Assembly: GCA_947498125.1 (NCBI GenBank) | Contig: CANMJH010000002.1 | Coordinates: 496,001 to 560,000 of the forward strand | Source of the DNA: an uncultured Nioella sp. | GTDB lineage: Bacteria; Pseudomonadota; Alphaproteobacteria; Rhodobacterales; Rhodobacteraceae | Length of the DNA stretch: 64,000 bases | Direction: 5' to 3' | Shown: piece after piece, positions 44,736 through 54,263 of the stretch | Layout of the letters: each line of letters starts with the position of its first letter | How positions within the stretch are numbered: position 1 is the first letter of the stretch | Notes under the pieces: generated by a model | Databases searched by the model: none | Told to the model about the DNA's origin: nothing | What the model saw: only the letters and a program-made list of their open reading frames with translations | Made by a program: the position numbers and the translations under genes

Positions 44736-45500
44736 ATGACTCAGAATAAAACTTGGCAGAACAAGGTGGCCATTGTGACCGGCGGCAGTTCTGGCATCGG
44801 TAAAGCCACGGCGTTAGAACTTGCGGCCCAAGGTGCGAAGGTGCTTGTCACTGGGCGGACGGAAGAGACGCTTGCCGAAGTGGCCGCAAGCAGCGATTCG
44901 ATTGAATTTCTGCAAGCAGATAGCGCCGACATCAAAAGTGGGAACCAGATCGTAAATGCCGCTATCAGCAACTGGGGACGTCTCGATTTGATCGTCAACA
45001 ACTCAGGCGCAGGTCAGCCGCTTCCGATCGAGGCTTATGATGCAACGGTCATTGCCAATATGTCCGCGTTGAACATTGTTGCTCCGTCTTTGCTGGTAAA
45101 GGCAGGTCACGCGGCGCTGCGTGAAAGCAAAGGCGCCATTGTCAACATTGGCACGGCGGTCACACAAGGCGCCGCACCGCAATTGGCGCACTACGCTGCG
45201 ACGAAAGCTGCATTGGACCATTTGACCAAATCCTGGGCGATAGAATTGGCAAGCGATGGCATTCGTGTGAATGCTGTTTCGCCCGGCCCTGTCAAGACAG
45301 GTGCGCTGACTGGAATGATGGGGTTGCCTGACGAAATAGCGCAACGCGTTGAAGCGCAGGAAGCCGCCCAAATCCCATTGAGGCGACGCGGAGTGACCTC
45401 AGATATCGTTCCGTGGATCTTACAATTGGGAAGCGCTGACAACGCGTGGCTGACAGGGCAAGTATTGACGGTGGACGGCGGCTGGTCGCTAAGAAGCTAA
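44736..45500 (+). CDS. SDR family oxidoreductase, MerR-module
   Basis: The 254-residue protein has TGGSSGIGKATALELA (residues 15-30), the NNSG segment, and the catalytic YAATK. The preceding catalytic-serine position reads NIGTAVTQG, with Thr where Ser is usual, so activity may be altered. It ends LTGQVLTVDGGWSLR. It lies directly behind a MerR-type promoter (44654-44686). The MerR gene follows 103 bases later on the same strand, the usual layout for a stress- or compound-induced reductase with its own regulator. Substrate is unknown. Confidence 0.88.
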   Translation: MTQNKTWQNKVAIVTGGSSGIGKATALELAAQGAKVLVTGRTEETLAEVAASSDSIEFLQADSADIKSGNQIVNAAISNWGRLDLIVNNSGAGQPLPIEAYDATVIANMSALNIVAPSLLVKAGHAALRESKGAIVNIGTAVTQGAAPQLAHYAATKAALDHLTKSWAIELASDGIRVNAVSPGPVKTGALTGMMGLPDEIAQRVEAQEAAQIPLRRRGVTSDIVPWILQLGSADNAWLTGQVLTVDGGWSLRS

Positions 45501-45603
45501 GGCAGACACTGGATTGGAGGGTGCAGGTGATCTTCCAATCCTTACTTGATGCGCAGCCACCGAATTAACATCTATGTCAGGGTTCGCAATAAAGGGGACA
45601 CAA

Positions 45604-46041
45604 ATGCAGGTTAAAGAAGCCGCCGAAAAGCTTGGGATCACGCAGCGCATGTTGCGCCACTATGAACAACAAGGATTGATCGCTGTGGGCCGGACGTTCA
45701 ATGGCTACAGGTATTATAGTGACGCTGACCTGCGGCGCGCGGGCCGTATTCGCGATTTCATTGCGATTGGATTTTCCACACGTGAAGTCCGTGCCATGAG
45801 CGCCTGTTTGTCAGATGACGGATCTGGACCATGTGAAGGCGGAATCGAGAAGTTGACGGAAAAACTTGAGCATATTGACCGGCTCAAGACCGACTTGGAC
45901 ACACGCCGCGCCGCGATCGTCGATCGCATCGCGACTTTGAAGAAAGCCTTTCCCAACGCAAATGTGTCAGAAAAAGCGCCTTCTGGGACTATTGGCCGTG
46001 GTCGAAGTTCTGCCAGTTTGGAAAGGGCCGACCTGGGGTAG
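45604..46041 (+). CDS. MerR-family transcriptional regulator
   Basis: The 145-residue protein begins MQVKEAAEKLGITQRMLRHYEQQGLIAVGRTFNGYRYYSDADLRR, the MerR winged helix, and has a C-terminal coiled coil (KLTEKLEHIDRLKTDLDTRRAAIVDRI). A single-Cys effector region (GSGPCEGG) suggests a thiol or small-molecule sensor; it lacks the paired cysteines of metal-binding MerR and CueR. ATG 45604 is preceded by AAGGGGAC. The SDR gene with its MerR-type promoter lies upstream, so this is the probable regulator of that promoter. Confidence 0.9.
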   Translation: MQVKEAAEKLGITQRMLRHYEQQGLIAVGRTFNGYRYYSDADLRRAGRIRDFIAIGFSTREVRAMSACLSDDGSGPCEGGIEKLTEKLEHIDRLKTDLDTRRAAIVDRIATLKKAFPNANVSEKAPSGTIGRGRSSASLERADLG

Positions 46042-46105
46042 TCACGCGAAGCCAGATTGTTTCCAAACGCATGTGGCCCAAGTCCGCGGGCGGAAATGGC
46101 CCGGT

Positions 46106-47416
46106 TTACCCTCCGTCTTCTAGGCCCACAGGCTCTCCGACAACCACGACGTGCAATGCGTCTGGGTCCATTAAGCGGGCGGCTGTACGGGCAATGTCTT
46201 GCTGTGTTACGGCCATGACTTGATCGTTGCGAGTGTTGACGTAGTCAATGGGCATATTGTCGGACTGCATCCGGGCCATGATCGCCGCTAGTGTGTCATT
46301 TCCGGTAAACCGCAACGGGTAAGAGCCTGTTAAATACAGCTGTGCAGCGGCCAATTCTTCAGCACTGACGCCATTCTCGGCGATATCTGCCCACTCAGCA
46401 CGCAGAACATCAATGGCTTCGGCCACCAGTTCATTTGATGAACTGAACTGGCCCAACATCAGCGGCTCGTGATCCAGAAGCGACAGGAAGGTGCCGATGC
46501 CATAGGTCAGGCCACGTTCGACGCGCACTTCTTGCATCAGGCGCGAGCGGAAGTTTGAACCGCCGAGGATCTGGTTCAGCACAAAAGCCGGGAAAAAATC
46601 GGGGTCATGACGTTCAATGCCTTCATGGCCAAAAAGCGCTGTGGATTGCGGGGTGGGATAATTGATGACGGTCAAACCGCCCTCAAGCTGATAGTTTGCC
46701 GGGCCGGGCGATGGCGTGCCGTTTTCTGGAAGGTCGTCCAAAAGGGTATCAAGAAGGATGCCCAGCTCATCTGGCGTGATATCACCTGCCGCGCCGATAA
46801 AGACGCGGTCGCGGGTGAGGGCGTTTTGATGGGCGTCAACCAAATCGTCGCGTGTCAGTGCTAAGACGCTTTCAACGGTGCCTTCCGTTTGGTGGGCATA
46901 GGGATGGCCTTGAAAAGCCATGGAGTAGAAGGCTTCACTGGCGATTTCACCGGGGTCATTTTGGTCGCTGTCGATGCCCGACAAAATCTGCGCGCGGACA
47001 CGTTCGATGGCGGCCTCGCCAAAGCTGGGTTCGATCAGTGCGAGGCGCAAAAGGTCCGCCGCTTCGTCGCGGTTTTGGGTAAGCATTTGCGCGGTGACGA
47101 TGATTGAATCGCGGTAGCTGTCAAACTCGAAATACGTGGCAAGAGATTCTGTGGCAGCGGCGAAGTCACGCGCCGTCAGGCCGCCTGCGCCCTCTTCCAG
47201 CATAGCCGTCATCATATACGTCGCGCCGCGGGCGTCTTCGGGGTCGAGATTGGCAGCGCCGGAAAATTCGATATCAAGCGCCACGAATGGGATCGAATGA
47301 TCTTCGACCAGCCAAGCAGTCAGGCCGCCGGGCGACGTCACTTCCTGAATCTGAACCTGAGCAAGGGCGGGAGTCGTCGAAAGCGTAAGAGCTATTAGGG
47401 TCGCGCGGAACATCAT
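46106..47416 (-). CDS. M16-family protein, inactive (non-catalytic) partner
   Basis: The 436-residue exported protein (signal MMFRATLIALTLSTTPALA) has the M16 fold but no HxxEH motif. The equivalent place reads YMMTAMLEEGAGGL. The C-terminal domain keeps RSRLMQEVRVERGLTYGIGTFLS, the Arg/Tyr substrate-binding pair of the non-catalytic subunit. Its ATG overlaps the stop of the catalytic M16 gene (47413), so the two are made together as a heterodimer-type peptidase in the periplasm. It ends just before the convergent MerR gene, with 64 bases between them. Confidence 0.92.
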   Translation of the reverse strand: MMFRATLIALTLSTTPALAQVQIQEVTSPGGLTAWLVEDHSIPFVALDIEFSGAANLDPEDARGATYMMTAMLEEGAGGLTARDFAAATESLATYFEFDSYRDSIIVTAQMLTQNRDEAADLLRLALIEPSFGEAAIERVRAQILSGIDSDQNDPGEIASEAFYSMAFQGHPYAHQTEGTVESVLALTRDDLVDAHQNALTRDRVFIGAAGDITPDELGILLDTLLDDLPENGTPSPGPANYQLEGGLTVINYPTPQSTALFGHEGIERHDPDFFPAFVLNQILGGSNFRSRLMQEVRVERGLTYGIGTFLSLLDHEPLMLGQFSSSNELVAEAIDVLRAEWADIAENGVSAEELAAAQLYLTGSYPLRFTGNDTLAAIMARMQSDNMPIDYVNTRNDQVMAVTQQDIARTAARLMDPDALHVVVVGEPVGLEDGG

Positions 47417-48756
47417 TCTGTCGCCTCCTCGGTTGCCGGTTGGGTCAGATAGCCGGTGACGTGATAGGTACCTTCAAAGACCATGCGCGCCGCTTCCATG
47501 ACGTCTTCTGGCGTCGTCGCCGCGATGATTTCCGGCCATTCCTGAATGTCTTGAACCGAAAGGCCGGCGCTAAGGGCATTGCCATAGGTGCGGGCAAGCT
47601 CGCCGACATCGTCTTCTTCGTAGATTCGGCTGGCCTCCCATTGGAATTGCAGGCGCGCAAATTGTTCAGGGTCGATCCCCATCTCTAGAAAATCAGCAAT
47701 CACACGATCCAGATCTGCCTCGGCCTCTTCTAGGCTGATGCCGGGGGCGGGAACGTTGTAAATGGTGAACTCACCGTAATCCAGCCGGGTGCCGCTATAA
47801 AAACCCGCCGCATAAAGCGCGCGCTGTTCGTCAAATTGCAGGGCGGAGGGAAGGAAACCTGTCGCGCCATGGCTGAGAACATTGGACAACAACGTCAAAG
47901 CTGCGGCAGTTTCCTGATCGCCCGGTTCACGAGGTTGGGTCAGGTAGCTGCGAATGACGTAAGGGTCAGAGACGCGCGGATCTTCATAGGTGACACGGCG
48001 GTTGGCGATCTGAGGAGGCTCTGTCGGCCGGGCTTTGCGTGGGGCGTTGGACGCGGCGATTGGGCCGTAATGGATCTCAGCAAGTGCTTGTACTTCATCC
48101 GGTGTGACATCGCCTGCGACAATCAGAATGGCGTTATCAGGGGCGTAAAACCGATGATAGAAATCAAAGATTTCGTCGCGGCCAAGCTGTTCAATCTCGT
48201 GGCGCCAGCCGATGATCGGAATGCGATATGGATGCGCTTGATACAAGGTGGCTGACATCTGTTCGCCCAGCAATGCGCCGGGGCTGGTTTCAGTGCGCTC
48301 GGCGCGTTCTTCCAGAACAACACTGCGTTCGGTTTCGATATCATCTTCGGTCAGCAGTAGGTTGCGCATTCGGTCCGCTTCCATCTGCATCATCAGGCCA
48401 AGCCGGTCGGATGCGACCCGTTGGAAATACCCGGTGTAGTCCCAGCTGGTAAAGGCATTGTCCGAACCACCATTGGCCTCGACGATTTCAGAGAACTCGC
48501 CGTTTTCAAGGGTCTCGGTTGCTTTGAACAACAGGTGTTCAAGATAATGCGCGATGCCGGACTCGCCGGGAGGTTCATCTGCTGCGCCAACGCGGTACCA
48601 AAGCATGTGGACCACCACCGGTGCGCGGTGGTCTTCGATGACAATTGCCTGAAGCCCGTTATCGAGTGTAAATTCACTGACATCTGCGGCGCGAGTAGGT
48701 CCGGTGAGGGCAATGAGCCCCGAGAGGGCGACAAAAGCAAATCTCAGCATTGGCAA
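47413..48756 (-). CDS. M16-family zinc metallopeptidase, catalytic subunit
   Basis: The 447-residue exported protein (signal ending GPTRA before ADVSEFTLDNG) has the inverted zinc motif HYLEHLLF (HxxEH) in GIAHYLEHLLFKAT and the third ligand Glu in DDIETERSVVLEE. It is the catalytic half of a two-protein M16 peptidase, as in mitochondrial processing peptidase-like systems, here in the periplasm. The companion gene at 46106 lacks the zinc motif. Substrates are unknown. It lies on the minus strand after a 134-base gap from the LysE gene. Confidence 0.94.
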   Translation of the reverse strand: MPMLRFAFVALSGLIALTGPTRAADVSEFTLDNGLQAIVIEDHRAPVVVHMLWYRVGAADEPPGESGIAHYLEHLLFKATETLENGEFSEIVEANGGSDNAFTSWDYTGYFQRVASDRLGLMMQMEADRMRNLLLTEDDIETERSVVLEERAERTETSPGALLGEQMSATLYQAHPYRIPIIGWRHEIEQLGRDEIFDFYHRFYAPDNAILIVAGDVTPDEVQALAEIHYGPIAASNAPRKARPTEPPQIANRRVTYEDPRVSDPYVIRSYLTQPREPGDQETAAALTLLSNVLSHGATGFLPSALQFDEQRALYAAGFYSGTRLDYGEFTIYNVPAPGISLEEAEADLDRVIADFLEMGIDPEQFARLQFQWEASRIYEEDDVGELARTYGNALSAGLSVQDIQEWPEIIAATTPEDVMEAARMVFEGTYHVTGYLTQPATEEATE

Positions 48757-48890
48757 TCCTTAAAGAAATCGAACTGCACATAGATGTACGGGGTTTTGAG
48801 AGGGGTTCAAGCGCGCTGACGCGGTTGTGAGAAGCGGCGGAGGCAATTCGCCTATTTTCGGCAGGGCCTTAGCGACAGACAGGGTGACCC

Positions 48891-49532
48891 TTAGCTTCGG
48901 CTTGTCAAAAGGCGCAGGCCGGCAAAAGCAAAGAACCCACCCAACGCACATTGGATCGACCGGCGTGCCTTGCTGTAGGCACGGACCATGACGGGCGTTG
49001 AAAATGCGATGGCATAGAGGAGGTGGATCACCAAAGACAGAGTAGACGTGCCAAGCACAATCGCGGCGCCGACCCAAAGCGGTGCCCCATTTTGTAGGCC
49101 AAGCGAGATGATGGCGATCCAGGCTAAGGCAGCTTTGGGATTGGTCATCATGACGATGTACCCACGTTTGAAATAACCAAAGGGCGCGCGGCGTCCTCCG
49201 GACAGTTCCTGTGGCTCAACGTCATGGGCCGACATGGAGGATCGGAACGATTTATAGGCGAGCCAGAGCAAATAGACCCCGCCGAATAGCTTGATGAGGA
49301 TCAGGGCCGAAGCGTAGGCTGCCAAAAGCGCTGAAAGGCCAAACACGGTGAGCAAGGCCCAGGTGAAAGAACCGGCAGCGACGCCAGATGCCAGCGACAT
49401 CCCTGATGTTCGGCCAACGCTCATGGAGGTCCCGATCACGGCAAGGATGTTCGGTCCGGGGCTGGCGATTGCAAGAAGGAAGGCCGAATAGGCAAGCAGG
49501 ATGCCCGGAAGATAAGTGGAAAAGTCTTGCAT
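48891..49532 (-). CDS. LysE family translocator
   Basis: From ATG 49532 the 213-residue product has the family's six helices: LPGILLAYSAFLLAIASPGPNILAVIG with the conserved PGPN motif, GMSLASGVAAGSFTWALLTVFGLSAL, MMTNPKAALAWIAIISL and others. LysE-type carriers export amino acids (Lys/Arg, homoserine, threonine) or other small amines. The in-frame TTG at 49550 is a less likely start. A GTTC-N7-GTTC element (49558-49572) stands 26 bases upstream. It lies between the M16 pair and the DUF3035-lspA pair, separating genes that I recall as neighbours in related genomes. Confidence 0.88.
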   Translation of the reverse strand: MQDFSTYLPGILLAYSAFLLAIASPGPNILAVIGTSMSVGRTSGMSLASGVAAGSFTWALLTVFGLSALLAAYASALILIKLFGGVYLLWLAYKSFRSSMSAHDVEPQELSGGRRAPFGYFKRGYIVMMTNPKAALAWIAIISLGLQNGAPLWVGAAIVLGTSTLSLVIHLLYAIAFSTPVMVRAYSKARRSIQCALGGFFAFAGLRLLTSRS

Positions 49533-49557
49533 AGCTGCGATCCCGGTCAAAAGGTGT

Positions 49558-49572
49558 GTTCACACTATGTTC
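49558..49572. promoter_or_regulatory. Possible LexA (SOS) box upstream of the LysE gene
   Basis: GTTC ACACTAT GTTC matches the alphaproteobacterial LexA consensus GTTC-N7-GTTC exactly. It lies 26-40 bases upstream of the LysE start. About two such matches are expected by chance in a 64-kb window, so position is the main support. Confidence 0.4.
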
Positions 49573-49681
49573 CGAAGTTTTGCGAAAAGCAACAGAGGTC
49601 TTGGCGTGCTATGCGACCCACATCAGAAGGTAGCGCCGCTAAGATCTTTCGCAAAGGTGATGACCGAGAATGGAATTCAAA

Positions 49682-50206
49682 TCACTCTTCCAGAGTGCCA
49701 AATTCCTCAGGTGGTGCTGCGGGCGTACGGATGCCTGCAGCGCGCATGCGCTCAAGCTCGGCATACCGATCCAATGCCATAACGCGGTAGGCTCGGTAGT
49801 AGACATTCACCGCAAAGAGCCGTTCCAAAAGACGACCATCATTGCGACGGCGGAATTCCAGATCTTCTTCGGCAAGCGTTTCACGAATATCGGCACCGAC
49901 GCCAAACCGGGCGGCATGGCTGACCAAGGACTGGCTGCCTGTGCTGGCGCGGTTAACGTTCCCGCCGAGGGCCGCAGCAACGTCAGCCTCTGGATCCGGA
50001 TCGGCCAAATTTCCGCCAGATAAGCGTGGGTCCGGCAATGTGGCCAAGTTTTCAGGAATTTCAAGCGGACGCGTTGGAAGGACCGAGAATTCATCGGGCC
50101 CTTCGCCATCTTGGCGCAAATTCATCAGCGTCGGATCCCCACGTGAGCAAGCCCCCAGTGCCAAAAGCACAAGGCCCAAGCCGATCCATGCGCGCAAATT
50201 GCCCAT
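49682..50206 (-). CDS. DUF3035 lipoprotein, possibly BamF-type
   Basis: The 174-residue protein has a lipobox (LVLLALGACSRG, LGAC). It also has a region of RPLEIPENLATLPDPRLSGGNLADPDPEADVAAALGGN, and a helical C-terminus (DIRETLAEEDLEFRRRND). This is the DUF3035 family, lying just downstream of lspA in Rhodobacteraceae. I recall that DUF3035 has been linked to the alphaproteobacterial BAM subunit BamF, but I am not certain. The anchor points to an outer-membrane lipoprotein. It starts 47 bases after lspA and is presumably co-transcribed. Confidence 0.82.
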   Translation of the reverse strand: MGNLRAWIGLGLVLLALGACSRGDPTLMNLRQDGEGPDEFSVLPTRPLEIPENLATLPDPRLSGGNLADPDPEADVAAALGGNVNRASTGSQSLVSHAARFGVGADIRETLAEEDLEFRRRNDGRLLERLFAVNVYYRAYRVMALDRYAELERMRAAGIRTPAAPPEEFGTLEE

Positions 50207-50252
50207 CCCTTAACTCCTTATCTGCCCGGTTTAGCGCATGTTTTCCTCGCCG

Positions 50253-50726
50253 TCACGGGGTGTTCTTCGGAGAATCGGCAAAGATGAGCAAACCGATCGC
50301 GCCAAGGAAAATTCCGACATCAGCAAGGTTGAACGCATAAGGGTTATCCAAACCGCAGCATGAGCTGTTTAGAAAATCGACAACGGCGCCATAGATCACC
50401 CTGTCAAAGGCATTGGCAATGGCCCCGCCCACAACCGCGCCAGCCGATAAAAAGGCGATTTTGCGGGTCATCGATGTGCGGACCCACCACAGGATCCAGG
50501 CCGAGACCACAAAGGCAAGCGCGATGAGAATCCACCGGGTGCTGTCTTCTGATCCTGCAAAAAGGCCGAAATTAATGCCCGTGTTCCAGCCCATGCGGAA
50601 ATTGAGATACGGGGGCAGCACGTCAATGGCGCCCCGCGTCGCCAGGTCAAGACCATAAAGGATATACGCCTTGCTGATTTGGTCGAGCGCGAACCAGAAA
50701 AGCGCGGAGAGCAGGGCAAGTCGCAT
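50253..50726 (-). CDS. lspA: Lipoprotein signal peptidase (signal peptidase II)
   Basis: The 157-residue protein has four membrane helices. It also has the aspartic protease signatures: NxxD-type segment GWNTGINFG, GGAIANAFDRVIYGAVVDFL (first Asp) and NLADVGIFLGAIGLL (second Asp). LspA cleaves prolipoprotein signal peptides after lipid attachment. The window encodes at least five clients (LptE, DUF3576, DUF3035, SLT and glycine-zipper lipoproteins). GGAAAGA precedes ATG 50726. It lies between purH and the DUF3035 gene. Confidence 0.95.
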   Translation of the reverse strand: MRLALLSALFWFALDQISKAYILYGLDLATRGAIDVLPPYLNFRMGWNTGINFGLFAGSEDSTRWILIALAFVVSAWILWWVRTSMTRKIAFLSAGAVVGGAIANAFDRVIYGAVVDFLNSSCCGLDNPYAFNLADVGIFLGAIGLLIFADSPKNTP

Positions 50727-50768
50727 GGGTCTTTCCTTTTTCTCTTGTTTCGGTTTCGGCGCCTTGCG

Positions 50769-50830
50769 GCGCCGACCCGCCGGGGGGCTCTGCCCTCCGG
50801 ACCCCCCGGGAGTATTGTTGCAAAGAAGAA
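50769..50830. repeat. GC-rich intergenic repeat, copy 1
   Basis: Bases 50769-50800 match the copy at 56218-56249 in 29 of 32 positions. The core is the hairpin CCGGGGGGC-TCT-GCCCTCCGG (50780-50800), followed by ACCCCCCGGGAG and a TATTGTTGCAAAGAAGAA tail. This is the repeat I recall from Rhodobacteraceae intergenic regions. It lies between purH and lspA, both transcribed to the left, and may act as a terminator or processing site. Confidence 0.8.
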
Positions 50831-50846
50831 GGGGGTGTTGTTCTTC

Positions 50847-52433
50847 TTAGTGGCGGAAGTGGCGCATGCCGGTGAAGACCATGGCAAGACCTGCCGCATC
50901 GGCGGCTGCGATAACCTCGTCGTCGCGCATGGAGCCGCCGGGTTGGATGACGGATGTTGCCCCTGCGGCGGCGGCTTCCATCAAACCATCAGGGAAAGGG
51001 AAGAACGCGTCGGAGGCCACGGCAGAGCCTTGGGTGAGCGGGGCGGGCAGGCCAAGCGCTTCGGCCATGCGTTCGGCTTTCTTGGCAGCAATCAGCGCCG
51101 AATCAACGCGGCTCATCTGGCCAGCGCCGACGCCGACCGTTGCGCCGTCTTTGACATAGACAATGGCGTTGGATTTGACGTGTTTGCCGACTTTCCACGC
51201 AAAGAGCAGGTCGCGCATTTGCGCCTCGGTTGGGGCCAGCTTCGTGACAACCTTGAGGTCATCCAGCGTGATATGGCCGCTATCTTTGTCCTGCACCAGC
51301 AGGCCGCCCGCCACTTGACGATAGGCAAGGCCCGCAACGCTGGGATCGGGCAAACCGGCTGTGGTCAGAAGGCGCAGGTTCTTTTTGGCGGCGAAAACGT
51401 CGCGCGCTTCATCAGAGGCGCCGGGGGCAATCACAACCTCGGTGAAGATACCGGTAATTTCGCGCGCGGTGTCAGCGTCGAGCGGTTGGTTGAAGGCGAC
51501 GATGCCGCCGAAGGCCGAAGTGCGGTCGCAATCAAAGGCTTTTTGATAAGCCTCTTTCAGGCTTGCGCCTTGGGCTGCACCCGAGGGGTTGGCGTGTTTG
51601 ATGATGACGCAAGCGGGTGTGTCCGTGCCAAATTCTGCGACCAGTTCAAATGCGGCGTCTGTGTCGTTGATATTGTTATAGCTCAGCTCTTTGCCCTGAT
51701 GCTGAACGGCGGTCGCTACGCCCTCGCGATCTGTTCCATCGGTGTAGAAGGCGGCTTGTTGGTGGCTGTTCTCGCCATAGCGAAGGGTTTGCTTAAGCGT
51801 TCCTGCAAAGGCGCGGCGACGTGGGGTTTCTTCGCCGATGGCATCTGCCATCCAGTTTGACACGGCGGCATCATAGGCACCGGTGCGGGCATAGGCGCGC
51901 TGGGCAAAGGTTTGGCGGAAGGCCAGAGAGGTTGAACCGTCATTGACGGACAGCTCATCCAGCAAGGTTGCGTAATCTTCGACATCGACAACAGTCGTCA
52001 CAAATCCGTGGTTTTTAGCGGCGGCGCGGATCATGGCAGGCCCGCCGATATCGATGTTTTCGATGCAGGTGTTGTAATCGCCACCGGCGGCAACGGTGGC
52101 CTCGAATGGATAAAGATTGACCACGAGCAGATCGATTGCACCAATCTGATGTTCATCCATGGCCGCAACGTGATCGTCATTGTCGCGCAACGCCAGAAGG
52201 CCGCCATGCACTTTGGGGTGTAGCGTTTTGACTCGCCCATCCATCATCTCTGGAAAACCGGTCACGTCGGCCACGTCTGTCACGGTCAGGCCCGCGCCCC
52301 GCATCGCGGCGGCTGATCCGCCGGTGGACAGCAATTCGATACCCCGGTCGGACAGGGCTTTGGCAAATTCAATCAGGCCCGATTTGTCGGATACGGAAAT
52401 GAGGGCGCGCTTAAGGGGCACGAGGTCGGTCAT
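50847..52433 (-). CDS. purH: Bifunctional AICAR formyltransferase / IMP cyclohydrolase
   Basis: The 528-residue protein begins [20 protein letters not shown], the start of the MGS-like IMP cyclohydrolase domain. The C-terminal AICAR transformylase part has [29 protein letters not shown] and [26 protein letters not shown]. It carries out the last two steps of purine synthesis. The frame is open to 52538, but ATG 52433 matches the family start. It is preceded by the heparinase gene (16 bases) and followed by the repeat before lspA. Confidence 0.97.
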   Translation of the reverse strand: MTDLVPLKRALISVSDKSGLIEFAKALSDRGIELLSTGGSAAAMRGAGLTVTDVADVTGFPEMMDGRVKTLHPKVHGGLLALRDNDDHVAAMDEHQIGAIDLLVVNLYPFEATVAAGGDYNTCIENIDIGGPAMIRAAAKNHGFVTTVVDVEDYATLLDELSVNDGSTSLAFRQTFAQRAYARTGAYDAAVSNWMADAIGEETPRRRAFAGTLKQTLRYGENSHQQAAFYTDGTDREGVATAVQHQGKELSYNNINDTDAAFELVAEFGTDTPACVIIKHANPSGAAQGASLKEAYQKAFDCDRTSAFGGIVAFNQPLDADTAREITGIFTEVVIAPGASDEARDVFAAKKNLRLLTTAGLPDPSVAGLAYRQVAGGLLVQDKDSGHITLDDLKVVTKLAPTEAQMRDLLFAWKVGKHVKSNAIVYVKDGATVGVGAGQMSRVDSALIAAKKAERMAEALGLPAPLTQGSAVASDAFFPFPDGLMEAAAAGATSVIQPGGSMRDDEVIAAADAAGLAMVFTGMRHFRH

Positions 52434-52449
52434 GGTCTCTCCAAAAATT

Positions 52450-54216
52450 TCATAGCCGGAGCGTATCGCTGGCGTAGTCGCGATGCCCGCGCGGGGCGTC
52501 TTGCGGTTTGGCCAGGCTCCAGCTGACAGCGCTCCCATAATCGGTTAGGCGGCCAGATAGAACGATTTGTTTTGTCGCGCGTGGCTTTAATCGCCCAGTT
52601 TCCAGATAAACGCTGCTTTCAAGCCGCAATTCGGCGTCTCGGCTATGGCGAAAGACCCATGTTTCCCCGCCGCGCAGGGTGAGGGACACCGCCGCGCCGC
52701 CCATGTCGATCTTGGCCTCGACATCGGGATGCAGGTGAAATCGGATCGAAAAGGGGATGTGATCCATCGGTAAGCGGGACAGAACGGTATCCAGCGTGTC
52801 GCGGTCCTTGGGGTCGAGGGCCGCCAGCCCATCTTCGCCGCGCAAAAGCCGCCCGTCATTTTCCAACGAAAGGCTGCGCAGATGCACCAGACCGTGAGTG
52901 CGCCGGTATCCATCATGCGAAAAGGCGATGGCGCGGGCGCCGCCGCTGTCGCTTTCCTGCACTTCCACTTTCTCCGGGCCTTCGATCAACGCCTGTTTGA
53001 CGACGCCGTGATTGGCGGATTTTGGACCAAGCCGGGCCGAGGAATAGCCTTCGATTGCCAGTGTGGAATGGGACGGCGTGGCGCGCCCTGCGCGGCGCCA
53101 TTCTGCGCCGAAACTGGCACCTGAGCCGCAATTGACGATCAATGGACGGCGGCCCGATGTCATTTCAATCGCAAGCGTTGATGCGTGTGAATTGTAACTT
53201 TGCGGCCCCATCATCGGAGTTGCGGCATCCACGATGATCGACGCGCGGCCTGCGGCAAGCCTTGCATATCCCATCGCCAGCCCGGTCACTGTCGCCGGGC
53301 GCACGCCCGATTGCGCAAGCGCTTGGTCGAGCCGGCCCGGCGCACCCCGCCCGCCACCTTGGAACCGAGCCAAGCCGCCATCAGCGTGGCGCAAACTGCG
53401 CAGCGTCGGCGCGATCCGCATGATTGCGGTATTTACGGCTGGATCAGGCAGTTTTTCCGCCTCTTCCAGTACCGCAGCCGTCCATGTGAGCAAGGTGAAT
53501 ACATTCAGCAATTCTTCGGGGTTGCGGGTCAGAATACCGCCCGAAGCATCAATCTCTCGCGCGCATTCCTGTGCAAGGGCCTTTAGCGCTGAGGGAAGGT
53601 GATGTTCCATCCCCGTCAGGGTGCAGGCTGAATAAATCAGTCCAGTCAGCGCTTCAAATCGCGGTAATCCGTGGCTTGTCGACCGCCAGCGTTTTGCAAG
53701 AAACGCGGTTTGACGGCCAAGGCAGGCGTAAAAAGTGCGCGTTTCTTTTTCGGGTTGCCCGCTCATCAAAAACAGGGCGTGGCTGATCCAGCGAATCTGG
53801 CGGCGGCCCACAAGATCGGGCACCCAGCCCGGACCGCGCCCGGTGCCAAACCGGCGGAGCCAATCGGCCAGCCAATCTTGTGCCATAGGTCGAGAGGAGC
53901 CATCTGCGACGGCGGCAAGATGATCGAGCCATTCGAACCCGTGTAGTTCATCTTCGAACGCGTCTGAAGGCGCGTCGATTGCCCAAGGTAGATCGCGCGG
54001 AACTTGGATAAGGACACCGGCAAATAGCAGATTACCGGCCATAAGCTGCCGACCGCGCGAATCTGAGCCGATTGAGCGCGGCTCAGGCCGCGAGGTAAAG
54101 CCCGATGGCACCGGTTTTGTTCCCGCGCGCCACGCCGCATGGCGGTTCTTCCATCGAAGAAGCCGCCCGGGCCGCTCGCGTAGCGAGACCGGGGCTGGGG
54201 ACATCGTATTGGCCAT
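52450..54216 (-). CDS. Heparinase II/III family protein
   Basis: From ATG 54216 the 588-residue product has an N-terminal alpha/alpha-toroid domain. A C-terminal beta-sandwich follows, with [36 protein letters not shown] and the heparinase-like [16 protein letters not shown], whose HxxYxxxHGLxHxR residues hold the conserved lyase core. The family cleaves uronic-acid polysaccharides. Its fixed place between rsmB and purH in Rhodobacteraceae argues for a housekeeping envelope or capsule role. There is no evident signal peptide, which is odd for a polysaccharide lyase. It stops 16 bases before purH. Confidence 0.88.
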   Translation of the reverse strand: MANTMSPAPVSLRERPGRLLRWKNRHAAWRAGTKPVPSGFTSRPEPRSIGSDSRGRQLMAGNLLFAGVLIQVPRDLPWAIDAPSDAFEDELHGFEWLDHLAAVADGSSRPMAQDWLADWLRRFGTGRGPGWVPDLVGRRQIRWISHALFLMSGQPEKETRTFYACLGRQTAFLAKRWRSTSHGLPRFEALTGLIYSACTLTGMEHHLPSALKALAQECAREIDASGGILTRNPEELLNVFTLLTWTAAVLEEAEKLPDPAVNTAIMRIAPTLRSLRHADGGLARFQGGGRGAPGRLDQALAQSGVRPATVTGLAMGYARLAAGRASIIVDAATPMMGPQSYNSHASTLAIEMTSGRRPLIVNCGSGASFGAEWRRAGRATPSHSTLAIEGYSSARLGPKSANHGVVKQALIEGPEKVEVQESDSGGARAIAFSHDGYRRTHGLVHLRSLSLENDGRLLRGEDGLAALDPKDRDTLDTVLSRLPMDHIPFSIRFHLHPDVEAKIDMGGAAVSLTLRGGETWVFRHSRDAELRLESSVYLETGRLKPRATKQIVLSGRLTDYGSAVSWSLAKPQDAPRGHRDYASDTLRL

Positions 54217-54263
54217 GGGGCGCTGACTGCTCTCGCTGCTCTTTTGCGGGCAGGATACAGAGG

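Noticed and set aside
50679-51860. A 393-residue plus-strand frame over the 3' half of purH
   Set aside because: purH has full bifunctional-domain support on the opposite strand, and this frame has no family features.
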